Source of the DNA: Clitoria ternatea
Taxonomy: Eukaryota; Streptophyta; Magnoliopsida; Fabales; Fabaceae
Direction: 5' to 3'
DNA length: 64,000 nucleotides
NCBI GenBank assembly: GCA_037962975.1
Contig: CM075670.1
Location: 231,130,242-231,194,241 of the forward strand
The first letter of the stretch is position 1, and each line of letters starts with the position of its first letter. The notes under the pieces are model-generated. The model ran no database searches. It was not told where the DNA came from and was given only the letters and a program-made list of their open reading frames with translations. The position numbers were made by a program, and so were the translations under genes. Shown here piece by piece: positions 34,840 through 45,517 of this stretch.

Positions 34840-35660
34840 ATGATATCATCGCTAAGTCTAGGTCGGAAGAAGGACACATTACTAATCTGAGGAAGCTCTT
34901 CGAGCGACTGAGGAAATTCAAGCTTAGATTGAATCCTGCCAAGTGCACCTCTGGTGCGAGATCTGGCAAACTGTTAGGGTTCATTATAAGCGAAAGAGGG
35001 ATAGAGGTCGATCCTGACAAGGTCAAGGCAATCCTGGAAATGCCGCCTCCTCATACGGAAAAACAAGTCCGAGGGATCCTAGGAAGGTTGAACTATATCT
35101 CCCGGTTCATTTCCCAAATGACAGCAACCTGTGAGCTGATTTTTAAGTTACTTCACAAGAACCAACCCGGGTAATAGAATGAAGATTGCCAAACAGCATT
35201 CGAAAAGATAAAGCAGTACTTGTTAGAGCTGTCAATCTTGGTGCTACCCATTCCTGGGAGACCACTGATCCTGTATTTGACCGTACTGAACGAATCCATG
35301 GGATACGTATTAGGTCAACATGATAAAGCTGGGAAGAAGGAGTGTGCCATTTATTACTTGAGCAAGAAATTCACCGAATACGAGATGAGATACTCTACAC
35401 TTGAAAGAATATGTTGTGCATTAGCTTGGGCTGCCCGACGCTTACGGTAATATAATCTCAGTCACACTATATGGTTGGTATTTAAGATGGACCCCATTAA
35501 GTACATCTTTAAAAAGCCATCTTTGACTGTAAGAATTGCTCATTGGAAAGTACTTCTAATAGAATATGACAAAATATATGTCACCCAAAAGGCCATAAAA
35601 GGAAGTGTGCTAGCAGATTACTTGGCACATCAGCCCGTTAGCAGTTACCAACCAATGTAG
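34840..35660 (+). pseudogene. Ogre reverse transcriptase end and RNase H
   Basis: It continues the RT after the CACTA element: DDIIAKS, RLNPAKCTSGARSGKLLGF, then the connection and RNase H (GYVLGQHDKAGKKECAIYYLSKKF at about 35310, split here by the reader into GYVLGQHDKAGKK and AIYYLSKKF). It ends ADYLAHQPV. Stops occur at about 35173 and 35448 and a TAG at 35658. This domain would degrade the RNA strand during reverse transcription. Confidence 0.85.
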
Positions 35661-35699
35661 CATGACTTCCCGGATGAAGATATTCTAGCTCTTTTCAAA

Positions 35700-36131
35700 G
35701 AAGAAGATGGTTAGGAAAGCAGGTGGACCATGAGATTTGATGGAGCTTCCAATGCACTGGGACATGGAATTAGGGTCATCCTAATCTCACCTGACAAAGA
35801 ATTCATTCCCATTTGCGCTCGACTATGTTTTGATTGTACTAACAATGTTCTTTGGGGAAACAAGCGGCTCTGAACGCAAGAATAAAGACCCTGGAAGTTT
35901 ATGGAGATTCTGCTTTGGTTATCCATCAATTGAGAGATGAGTGGGAAACTAGAGACAGTAACTAGTTCTCTATCATGCTTACATCAAAGAGATGATCAAA
36001 GAGTTCGATGAAATTACCTTCCATCATGTCCCACGGGACGACAACCAAATGGTAGACGCCTTAGCCACCCTAGCTGCGATGTTTGAAGTCAACAATGAAT
36101 ACGAGGTGCCTCTCATTGAGGTGAAAAAATG
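35700..36131 (+). pseudogene. Ogre second RNase H-like domain
   Basis: It starts WTMRFDGASNALGHGI, the shape of the additional archaeal-type RNase H domain (FDGAS..GxG) that marks Tat-lineage gypsy elements. The middle is broken by a frameshift near 35850 and by stops. It lies between the first RNase H and the integrase, as expected. Assignment rests on position and the FDGAS motif. Confidence 0.7.
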
Positions 36132-37325
36132 ACAAGAACCTGCACATTTCCAGGTCATAGAAGGAGAGCCAGATGGCAAGCCTTGGTATCATGACATCAA
36201 AAGGTACCTCCAATGCCAAGAATACCCTGAAGGCATCACAGATAATGACAAACGAACCTTGAGAAGGCTCGCTATGGGTTATCTTTTGAGTGGCAACATA
36301 CTATACAAGAGAAATTATGATTCCATCCTCCTTTGTTGTGTTGACACCGTCGAGGCAAATCGAATCATGAGAGATGTCCATGAAGGGTCTTTTGGAACTC
36401 ACACAAACGGATACGCCATGTCAAGGAAGATCTTGAGGGTCGGGTATTACTAGATGACCATGGAAACAGACTGCTTTGCTTATGTGCGGAGGTGTTATAA
36501 ATGTCAGTTGTATGCCAATCATATTCATGTACCCCCTTCATCCCTAAACGTCTTATCGGCACCATGGCCCTTTTCAATGTGGGGTATGGATGTTATTGGG
36601 CCCATTGAGCCAAAAGCCTCGAATGGTCATTGTTTCATTTTGGTCACCATCGATTATTTCACCAAGTGGGTGGAGGCAACTTCATACGCCAATGTAACAA
36701 AGAATGTTGTGGTCAAATTCATCAAGCATGAACTGATATGCCGATACGGCCTACCAAGCCAAATCATTACTAACAATTGTACGAATTTGAACAACAAGAT
36801 GATGAAGGAACTCTGTGAAAGCTTCAGAATCTCTCACCATAATTCCTCCCCTTATCAGCCTAAAATGAATAGGGCAGTCGAAGCAGCTAACAAAAACATC
36901 AAGAAGATAGTTCAAAAGATGGTGGTGACCTACAAAGATTGGAATGAAATGCTTCCCTTCACTCTACATGGATACCGGACCTCAGTACGAACCTCGACTG
37001 GGGCAACCCCTGAGAGAGATACTGAACACATTCCATTAGATGAAAGATACTCTAAAAAAAGATAGGGATCACAGCCCAATCCTTTGAAGTAGAGATCCCA
37101 TCCCTAAGGGTGATCATGGAGGCCAAACTGGAGGAGGCTGAATGGATCCAAGCCAAGTACGACCAATTAAACCCAATTGATAGAAAAAGGTTAACCGCTC
37201 TCTGCTATGGATAGTTATATCAAAAGCTCCTGAAACAGGCGTACGAAAAGAAAGTGCAACCTCGACATTTTCTAAAAGGAGAATGCATCCCAGCACCAGA
37301 CCCTACCTCGGGCAAGCATAACCAA
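36132..37325 (+). pseudogene. Ogre integrase
   Basis: The zinc finger uses HEG-GTH and CYKCQ (about 36378-36505). The core has the first Asp in GMDVIGPI and Glu in RAVEAANKNIK. At the second catalytic position, where Asp is expected, the sequence reads ITNNCTNLNN, with Asn for Asp and Cys for Gly. TAG at 36451-36453 splits the zinc finger. The C-terminal part (IPSLRVIMEAKLEEAEW) lies in a shifted frame after 37065. It would join cDNA to the chromosome; this copy has lost a catalytic residue. Confidence 0.85.
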
Positions 37326-37769
37326 CTCCGCTAGGCGTGTTCACCAAAGTCAGAAGTTACTTCTATTTCATCCATGAGTTATCTCAAGGCTCATCTCTAA
37401 GGAAGGTCACCTGAAAATGTCAATCTGTTTACTTTTGTACTACTCATCCTCTTTTTGAAGGTTAACTGAAATTCCTGACCCAGAAGCGAAGGGTTTGATG
37501 AGCAATCCCCCAGCGAGGCCACAACCCTCTACGAAAAACGCTCAAGTCAAGATCTCCTCCCAGGTGAATCTGAACCAGATTTCTCCCCAAGTGGAACCGG
37601 TAGGTCACTTCCCCCAACAAAACCATGGTTACCACTAGGTAGACGCCAACCAAACCATTCTTCCCCAGTGGAACTACACTTCAGAAACAGACTCCAATTG
37701 GCCTTTCTTCCCCAATAAGTTCATCATTATCAAACTAGAACCCATCATACTCTTCCCACCAAACAGCTC

Positions 37770-38060
37770 AAACTGGAGTATTACCCCAGGTTTCTTACTC
37801 TTTTTAGTCAAGGGGCAGTACCCCGAATTTCTAAACAACTCAAACTGGGGCATCTCCCCAGATTTTTATTCTCTTTCAGTCAAGGGGCAATACCCCAAAT
37901 TTCCAAACTGCTCAAACTGGGGTATCACCCCAGGTCTTTCTCTTTCAGTCAAGAGGTAGTACCCCAAATTCCTTCAATCTCTCCTAACTGGGGCATCACC
38001 CCGGGTTTTTCACTTTCAGTCAAGGGGCAGTACCCCAAATTCCTTCAGTCTCTCAAAACA
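37770..38060 (+). repeat. Tandem repeat A, about 65 bp units
   Basis: Four to five units alternate 'actggggcatcaccccag' with 'caaggggcagtaccccaa', diverged by a few bases each. They follow the Ogre integrase. Each half unit contains a short GGGG-loop-CCCC dyad. Confidence 0.75.
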
Positions 38061-38084
38061 GGAGCAGCCTCCCAAGCCTCCCAA

Positions 38085-38290
38085 ACTTGGGGTAGCACCC
38101 CAAATTCTCATTCTTTTCCAAATTTGTGGTATTACCCCAAATCTCTAAACTTGGGGGCATCACCCCAAATCTCCAAACTTGGGGCATCACCCCAAATCTC
38201 CAAACTTGGAGCATCACCCCAAATCTCCAAACTAGGGGCATCACCCTAAATCTATAAACTTGGAGCATCACCCCAAGTCTTCTAAACCTG
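38085..38290 (+). repeat. Tandem repeat B, about 27 bp units
   Basis: Seven or eight units of the type 'aacttggggcatcacccc' followed by 'aaatctcca'. They look derived from half a unit of the array just upstream. Confidence 0.8.
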
Positions 38291-38930
38291 GGGCATTACC
38301 CCAATCTTTTTATTTCCTGTCAATCGAGGGTCAACCCCAATCTTTTATTTCCAGTCAACCGAGGGTCAACCCCAATCTTTTACTTTCCAGTCAACCGAGG
38401 GTCAACCCCAATCTTTTTATTTTCTGTCAACCGATGGTCAACCTCAATCTTTTTATTTTCAGACAACTGAGGGTCAACCCCAATCTTTTACTTTCCAGTC
38501 AACCGAGGGTCAACCTTAATCTTTTTATTTCCTGTCAACCGAGGGTCAACCCCAATCTTTTTATTTCTAGTCAACCGAGGGTCAACCCCAATCTTTTACT
38601 TTCCAGTCAACTGAGGGTCAACCCTAATCTTTTTATTTTCTGTCAACTGAGGGTCAACCCCAATCTTTTATTTCCTATCAATCGAGGGTCAACCCCAATC
38701 TTTTATTTCCTGTCAATCGAGGGTCAACCCCAATCTTTGATTTCCAGTCAACCGAAGGTCAACCCCAATCTTTTACTTTCCAGTCAACCGAGGGTCAACC
38801 CCAATCTTTTTACTTTCCTGTCAACCGAGGGTCAACTCCAATCTTTTACTTTCCAGTCAACCGAGGGTCAACCCCGATCTTTTACTTTCCAGTCAATCAA
38901 GGGGCATCCCCAATCCTTCACTTCCTGCCG
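38291..38930 (+). repeat. Tandem repeat C, about 36 bp units
   Basis: Around sixteen units carry the core 'accgagggtcaaccccaatc' followed by a T-rich spacer (TTTTACTTTCCAGTC or TTTTTATTTCCTGTC). The unit length is a multiple of three, so it holds an artificial 234-codon frame (38260-38964); this is not a gene. Arrays of this kind upstream of the 3' LTR are known in Tat/Ogre elements. Confidence 0.88.
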
Positions 38931-39526
38931 ACCAAGGAGCAATACCCATTTATTTGTTTCCTGAAACTAGGGCATCACCACAATTCTGTTTCCAAAATTT
39001 TAAAAAAAAAGGGATAATTGGATCTGATGTTGAGATCGGTCCAAAGGATCATCCTAACCAATGTGAGTATTTTCTGCCAGAGTGCATTCAGTGGAAGTAA
39101 TGTCGGGGTCACAGGAGAAGCAGGAAGACGGCCTCTCAAACACCTTTCGAATCAAACTAGGGTCCAACTTCACCTTGAAAAGTTGAAATGAGCCAAGGTT
39201 TAATGATGTAAGCTGATGTCGATACTTACTTCACATCGTCTAACAAACTCAATAGGCTTCATTAGTGTGAAAAGAACAAAGAACGATGTTACCCTTTATA
39301 CATCGGTCAAGAACTTAATTGATTCGGGAAGTTACAGTGGACAATGTTATCTCAAGTTGCTTCATTAATTACACATCGGTTCAGAGTTCGATTTAACTTA
39401 TTCTTGAGAAAGGTAGAGGCATATATGCAAAAGAGTCATTTCATTCAAAAAGGGAGGCACTACGGCCTTACAAAATTTTCAAATCCGGAGCCTATCTCGA
39501 AACAAGGCAAACAAAAAAAAACTAAT
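38931..39526 (+). other. Ogre spacer between repeats and antisense gene
   Basis: No coherent frame on either strand and no repeat that I can see. It lies between repeat C and the end of the antisense gene. Confidence 0.6.
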
Positions 39527-41727
39527 CTATACACTGGTGGTAGGGGAGTCCAGTCCGGCAACAGTGGTTGTTCTCTCAGAATTTTCTGACACCGTCCTCA
39601 ACTCCATACGTTGGCCCTCAGGGAGAGGCAAAGGTTCGTAAGGAACATCCTCAGGTTCCACTGCCTGACCCCGGTCCATAGCATATAGATGTCCACCATG
39701 AAACTCATAGTAAATACCTATACTGTTCAAGTTGAGTTGCACAGCGGAGTTCCGGTGTATAACTCGAAGGCAACATCGGCCAATTCTGAGAATTCAGCCA
39801 TCTCCTCCTCCCTTTCTTGCCGTTCTCAGACTTGGGCCTCCTTCACAGCGGCGACCTCGGTTACCAACTCCTCATTCTTCTTCTCCACCTCGGCCCGTCC
39901 AGCTAAGGCTTCATCTAGCTTAACCTGAAGAGCTTTAAGAGCATCCTCCGAGGCCTTGTGCTTGGCCTCAGCCTCATACGCCCTCTTAGCAGCCGAGTTG
40001 TACACCGTCGTGAGTTTGTTCAAATCTTCCTCCCTTTTAGCCAAAGCATCCTGAGCCTCCGCTTTTAGGGTTTCAGCCTCCTTTATCTAGTCTAGGCATT
40101 GTTTAGCCTCCACACCAGAATAGTAAGATTTACCCAAGGATTGAAGGCCCCTGGCCACCTCGATTAAGTTAAAGATGGCTCTCTTGACAATGCACCTCGT
40201 CTCGGAAGCAGGAAGATCTTCTTTTAGCTTGAAACTCCGAAATGCTGGAGTTGCAGTGGGGGGCATTCTCGTCAGCAGGCTGAGTCCGGTCCAAGGCGTT
40301 ATCATCACCGGCATCCTGCTCCACCTCACGGTGGGCCTCCATCACGGCCTCAGCCCTTTGGGCCTTATGCCTCTTGCCTTTGGAACTTTGGCCGGTGTGA
40401 GCGTGCTTTTTATTTTGGACACCATCTTTTGGGCCCAGGGCTAAATTCCCAACCTTGTCAGCCGGGATGCTAACCACTTTGGCCGCTGTGCGCCTCGGAG
40501 TCACGATGTTCTCTACATCAGCAGCAGTAGCATTCCTGGCCTCGGCTTGCTCTCGAAGCTTCTTTAGAATGTCAATCTGAGCCATTTCACCTGAAAAAAA
40601 GAGGACCGTTGTTAATACTGGTAAAAGATAAAAAAAAATCTACCTAAGTAAGTATCTCAGTGAGACTTCTCCCCGAGGAGGTTTCTGCAAGAAATTTTGG
40701 CGAAGACGAAGTAGGCCTTTAGAGCGTCCAATACCTTCTTGGACTTAGTTGACAAGACACTCTCATTGATGGACTAAGTATTACTGGTCAGGAGGAAGTG
40801 CTCATGAGTCCAGCTAGTGTAGAACTTCCTGGAAAAGTCTGAATTCTCCCAGAACACCAGTCTTCTTGTATTAACCTCGACCTTGACATAGGAGTGTTTG
40901 AAGCTGACTCCGTCCGTCTTGGCCGACTCAGTGTAGCTCTCAAAGTTCACCACCTTGGTATCACACCGGAGGTTGATAAAGCCAAGGCCGCCGCCTGCGT
41001 TACCCCGGGGCATTACCCTACAGTAGGTAAAGAAGAGAGCAACGGTGGGGACGAAGTGGAAGTACTCCCCCAGTACCTCCAAAGATTTCACCAAGCCCCA
41101 GCCGTTGGGATGAAGCTGGCTGGGAGAGAAATCCAAGAACCGGAGTACTCCCATTTCAAACTTCGTGAAGGGTAAATGGATGTCGATCTTGGAAAACAGC
41201 ATCTCGTACATAAAAATATACCTTGACCCCGGCTAGTGGCAGATTCGTTCCGAAGTCAATGGGCAAAGAATGGTGAAGTCATCTTCATGCTATTGCCGGT
41301 ATGAACGATGACATCCTCAATTGTGACATCGGTGGCGTCTTCAATGTAGCGATAGACGATGTTCCTAGGCTCATCGTGAACCCAAAAGTAAGGATCCTTG
41401 GCCTTTTCAGCAAGCCAGTCGATCTGGTGTGCAATGACATTGGTTTCAATGGTGTTCATTGTAATGACGGGGTGGCCAGTAGTAGAATCTCCATCAGAAG
41501 CCATGAAGATGGTGTGGCGGAAAAACGGTATACAACTGTAAAAAGCCACATCGTTAGATAAATATAGATCGACACTACTGCCACGCTCACTAGAACCCAA
41601 GTTAAAAGAGGACGATGTATGGGTTCCAGATGATGTGTCTAGCTCCCTTGTTTCCCACAAGGGCAATATGGAGAAGTGATTAGGTCCTGAAACTGTTGAC
41701 CGGTGTGAAACCCCAGAGGTAGCTTCA
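39527..41727 (-). pseudogene. Antisense gene of the Ogre element (Transposase_28-like, coiled coil)
   Basis: This reads opposite to gag-pol. The first open part (41727-41256) has no ATG and contains GSSVDLYLSNDVAFY. The second (from 41211) holds LHPNGWGLVKSLEVLGEYF and TSWTHEHFLLTS, the shape of the family called 'putative gypsy type transposon' (Transposase_28). After a short intron-like gap (40591-40643), a charged region beginning MAQIDILKKLREQAEARN follows. Then comes a coiled coil (about 40044-39829, LKALQVKLDEALAGRAEVEK), ending near 39527. It has several frameshifts and stops. Homologous blocks appear in the plus-strand gene at 55226-56678. Antisense genes in this position are known from some Tat elements; their function is unknown. 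Confidence 0.75.
40591..40643 (-). other. Putative intron in the Ogre antisense gene
   Basis: On the minus strand, donor GTAGAT follows the codons for DTYL and acceptor TTTTTTTCAG precedes GTGAAATGGCTCAG. It is at the same place as the 95-bp intron in the related gene (56283-56377). At 53 bp it is short for a plant intron and may have been internally deleted. Confidence 0.5.
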
Positions 41728-42369
41728 CGTCAGCGACATTGACCCCGGCTCGTGACTCCTCCCGACTGACGTCAGGTGATTGAAGGAGGTCCGGACAGGA
41801 CCTCGACGGAGTCATTGCTTGAACCGTTGTCCCCTATACCCTATCTAAAAATGAAAAAGAAGAAGGGAGGTATGGAGGTACCTGTTGAGATGATACAGGC
41901 TGTTCTTTTAGTGTGAGCTAGAATGTTGTGTAGACACTGGAGGATTCAAACGTCGGAACAGTAGAGTTTCAGAACAAAAAAACAAGTGAAAATGACTGAC
42001 CCCCGTGCCTGCTTTTATAGGGAGTGGGGGGTCGATTCCAGAACATTCCACATTCCAGCCCAGGCCCATGAAAATAAGCCCATTCACTGTGACGGTCCAC
42101 ATTCTGAAGGAAAGGCGTGAAAATTCAAAATTGACATGACGAATCAGATGGTGACACATGTAAAGGACACTGAAACTGTTGAAGAACACCGTCCATCCAA
42201 AAGATCACTTCGGCCTAAAGTTTTTCGTACATCGTCACATTGTCAGTTTCTATTGGGCGATAGTTTACTTGATTTTGACATCGGTGTTCATGTCTTTACT
42301 TCCTTTTCACTTCAAAAACATAAAGAAGCTTCATGTTTTTCCTGTGAAAAAGAAGTAAAGAGGGGCATC
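41728..42369 (-). other. Antisense-gene leader and promoter region of Ogre
   Basis: About 640 bases with no sense-strand gene. It contains the antisense TATA box and, at its right edge, the polypurine tract (about 42345-42369, AAAAAGAAGTAAAGAGGGG) that primes plus-strand synthesis next to the 3' LTR. Confidence 0.65.
42012..42020 (-). promoter_or_regulatory. TATA box for the Ogre antisense gene
   Basis: CTATAAAAG on the minus strand, about 290 bases upstream of the first open segment of the antisense gene and outside the LTR. The related antisense gene has the identical CTATAAAAG at 54932-54940. Sequence conservation at matching positions in otherwise diverged DNA supports a promoter. Confidence 0.65.
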
Positions 42370-44494
42370 TGTGAACACCTATTTCGGTCCGGCCAGTTTT
42401 TATGAACACCGGTAGTTATTAAACGAACTCAATATCGTCCCTACCACCGTCTGATGTCAAAATGAAGTAAAACATCATCAATGACACTGGTTTGGGTCAT
42501 AAGGAGATGACGTCTGATGTCCAAAATAAGAGGAACACCGGTCTGGGTCAGAGGGATACTGATCTGAGCCAATGGGAGAGACACTGTCTTACTGAGTCCA
42601 TTCAGTGATACCAGTGTCCGTTATTACCCGATGTGGGAGGGTTTTTTCATAAACCCAACACCGGACCTGTTTGACACCGTTTGCAAAGTCCGGTTGCCCA
42701 TGTTGTGACTTGGAATCATACTACAAGATTCGATCCTAAAATCAAGGAAATGGCAGACAGAGAATAAAAAATTAAAATGATAAAAAACTCACCACCAACC
42801 ACTGTTCCCCACAACTGCTAGTGGCCAGGCTGTCTCCACTACACGTGTGGCTGAGTGGAAGCCTGAGCTGTTCAGGCACTCAGGCTCCAGAAGGCCTCTA
42901 TAAATACCTCCATTGAAGAGGTCCAAGGGTCCACACTTTGAACCCCTGAATCCCAAGAAATTGTTTCGGTGTTCGAAACCCTAAGTCCTTCAGAGAATTA
43001 CTCCAACTCTTGGTTCTTTGAGTCTCGAGGAAAAGAACTGGCCCCAAGGTTCTAAATCCAGTCACTAGGATACCGGCCCTTACCCTGCCTGAAGTAAAGT
43101 TCTCCCCTGCTGCTCAGACTCCGTCCAAAACCCCATAATAGCTCCTTATTTCAATCCCGCACCGGTTCCCCATTGAATTACTCCAGTTCTTCATTGAACC
43201 CCATACCGTCTCTCCCCTAAGCTCCACATCGGCTCTCATAGTTGTTCAATCCCCTTATCACTTTGGCTGTTGTTTCAGACCCATTGATCGGCTCTTTTCA
43301 GCACTTCCACCACACCGATTACAATCCTCTCCACTTTTATCCCTCTTTTAGTTTATTTTATTAGTTAGTTTTACACTATTTGTTCTTTTGCCAAGTCTGT
43401 CATTTTTGTTAAATTTATTCTCTTGGTTAAATTTGTTCTGTTGTTAAAATCTTTTTTTATCCTATCTCATGATAATAATAATAATAAAAACAAACATTTT
43501 TTTGTGTTTATTTTGATCAATGTAAAAGTCATTTTAGCCAGTGTCGTGCGGAAGTACTTCTTCCTACACTATTCCTAAAGATCATACACGTGCGGAGAAC
43601 TTCGCCTTGTATGCACCATTCCCATGAATTTCACCCATCCCTAAATCCCTAGCTTCATCCAAGACACCCCTCATCAAGAACTACGTAACCTTGATTTCTC
43701 AAAAACTCGAGAATACATAGGAGCAGGACTTAACTCCTGTCGGGTCCACTTCTTTTCCTTTCTTATTTTTCCTTTTAAAAATTAATCTAACCCTTACCAT
43801 CTTCATGGAAGTCAATTTAGACGTGACGTCTTGTTGATTCTCTTTGTTTTTCCTGGCCGTTATTATTTTTCATAAAAGCAGGTTAATTTGGACGAAGACG
43901 TCCTATTAATTCCTTCCACCGTTCGACCCTGCATTTTGATGGAAAATGACTAATTTGGACGAGACATCCTGTTAGCGTTCTCTCCTTTTCCATATGTACC
44001 TCCATTAAAAGTCGGGATTAACTTGGACGTAACGTTCTGTTAACCCCTCCTCTTTTCTTTCCTGACCTGTTAGCTTGACAAAAGAATAACTAATTTAGAC
44101 GAAATGTTTTGTTAGTTTCCTTTCTTCTTTTTCCCGTTTCCCCCCATTAAACCCAGGATTAATTTGGACGAGACGTCCTGTTGATCTTACTTTAAGCGTT
44201 TTTTTTATTTCGTCTGTCTCCTTCATTTTCAAGAAAAAAGAAATATAAACAATTTTAAGGCTATTCATGATGTGTATTTTCAACTTTGGTACTGTTTTTA
44301 ACAGGCGATGTGGGGTGCTAATACCTTCCCCACTCATAACCGACTCCCGAACTTGAATCTCATTTTTTTAACCAATTCTTTGTTAAAGTTTTTTTCCAAT
44401 GTTTTTTTTGAATAAAAACGTTGGTGGCGACTCCCTGTTCTGATTTATCTTGTTTTCGAGGGTCAACCGTGCCGCCGCGATCACGATCACGACA
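42370..44494 (+). repeat. Ogre 3' LTR (2125 bp)
   Basis: It starts TGTGAACACC after the polypurine tract and ends CACGACA before the CTGGT duplication. TATA box at 42898-42906; periodic GGACGAGACGTC array at about 43808-44185. It lacks the solo LTR found in the 5' copy. Most differences from the 5' LTR are C/T or G/A. Confidence 0.9.
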
Positions 44495-45482
44495 CTGGTG
44501 TTGATATTTGCTTCCATGGCATCAAAGCGACGATCTATATAAGCAGTGAGACGAGTAAAAAGATCATCAACAGGAGCAGGTGGAGGAGGTGGAGGAGCAG
44601 CAGTTGCATTATCATCATCATTTCTAGCATGCGTAGCACGAGGATAGCGGAGATACTGCCAAAGTCCATGATACTCAATGATGTTCATCTTTGTAAGATG
44701 AGATTTCCTAATGGGTCCTTTTGGTCTGATCAGTTCTTTGACTTCGTTTTTCATATCCACCTTGTAGTAACGAAGCAGCTTGGTAATGAAGATCGCATAT
44801 GGGAAATGAGTGAGATTTTGAGCATCAAGCATGTGATGCCTCACAATGTTGATCCAATTTATTTATTTTTGGTTGAGCATAGCCCAAAGCATTAGAATTT
44901 GAGACTCGTTGATTCTTGCATAATTTCCACCTAATGGGAGGATGATGTTTACTAGAACATAGTGCAAGAGATGGTGTTCAATGCTCAGTGTGCCAATTGT
45001 ACTTGCAGGGGAGGTGAGATTGAAGAATGCTTTAGCCTCTAATGGGTTATAGTTCCACCAAGGAGAGGGTTCTTTACCAAAGAAGTGAGCATCACTTATA
45101 GGAAGTTTTCCAACTTTGTTCATGACTTCATTGTCAAGAACAATGGTCTTGCCTTTCACCTTGGCATAATATCGACCATCTTGTAGGCGCAATATGGAGT
45201 AGAAGACACGGATCAATTTGGGGTATATACAATCTCCTCAAGAGCCATGAACCCAACAAGTTCTTGTTGGTGAAGAGTAGTAAGGAGAGGAAGACCAGAG
45301 GATTCAAAGAATACAACATCAATCCAATATGGTGAAATCAATTATTTTTTCAAAAAGGTGTTTCGGTACCTTTCTAATTCCTTTTGTGTGGTGAAGAAGC
45401 GTGACAAATCGGAATGTTAAGGTATGGAGGAGCCAGCAACATTTGCCTTTTGTTTCTTCCTTGGTTAAGAGGATGAATCCAT
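44495..45482 (-). pseudogene. Copia-A third ORF in env position (putative plant transposon protein family)
   Basis: It starts at an ATG (45480-45482) reading MDSSS, then stop, then PRKKQKANVAGSS. The following part shows FFTTQKELERYRNT, DVVFFESSGLPLL, IRVFYSILRLQDGRYY and LLRYYKVDMKNEVKELIRP, then a run of prolines and a coiled-coil end that continues at 18570. The style resembles the 'putative plant transposon protein' family found as extra ORFs in plant LTR elements. It lies between pol and the 3' LTR, where Sirevirus env-like genes sit. A frameshift lies near 45220 and stops near 44860 and 45465. The function is unknown and no signal peptide or membrane span is evident. The Ogre element inserted into its C-terminal coding part. 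Confidence 0.72.
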
Positions 45483-45517
45483 AAGGAATAGAGGTTTGGA
45501 AAGGAGGTTTTTTATAG

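Larger units (their letters stand above)
18571..44494 (+). mobile_element. Ogre-type (Ty3/gypsy, Tat lineage) giant retrotransposon
   Basis: The LTRs are 18571-23523 and 42370-44494, both beginning TGTGAACACC and ending CACGACA, with perfect CTGGT duplications outside. The primer site TGGCAACTCCGCTGGGGA (23526-23543) is of the Ogre type, which pairs with an arginine tRNA. Gene order on the plus strand is ORF1, gag, protease, intron, RT, RNase H, a second RNase H-like domain and integrase. Then come tandem repeats, an antisense gene and a polypurine tract. ORF1, the PRO/RT intron and the doubled RNase H are lineage marks. Without the solo LTR and CACTA it is about 19.6 kb. The two LTRs differ at about 33 of 360 bases counted by eye. 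Confidence 0.9.

Noticed and set aside
37770..38930. Regular repeats that might suggest a CRISPR array
   Set aside because: Units are directly tandem with no unique spacers, and the context is a plant retrotransposon.
38260..38964. Open frame of 234 codons
   Set aside because: It reads through tandem repeats whose 36-bp period keeps the frame open. The protein is a low-complexity repeat with no start context, and the real neighbours are dead retrotransposon genes.
45507..45517. CTATAAAAAAC on the minus strand as a promoter for the Copia-A third ORF
   Set aside because: It lies only about 25-35 bases before the ATG, which leaves almost no leader after the expected transcription start; similar AT runs are common here.
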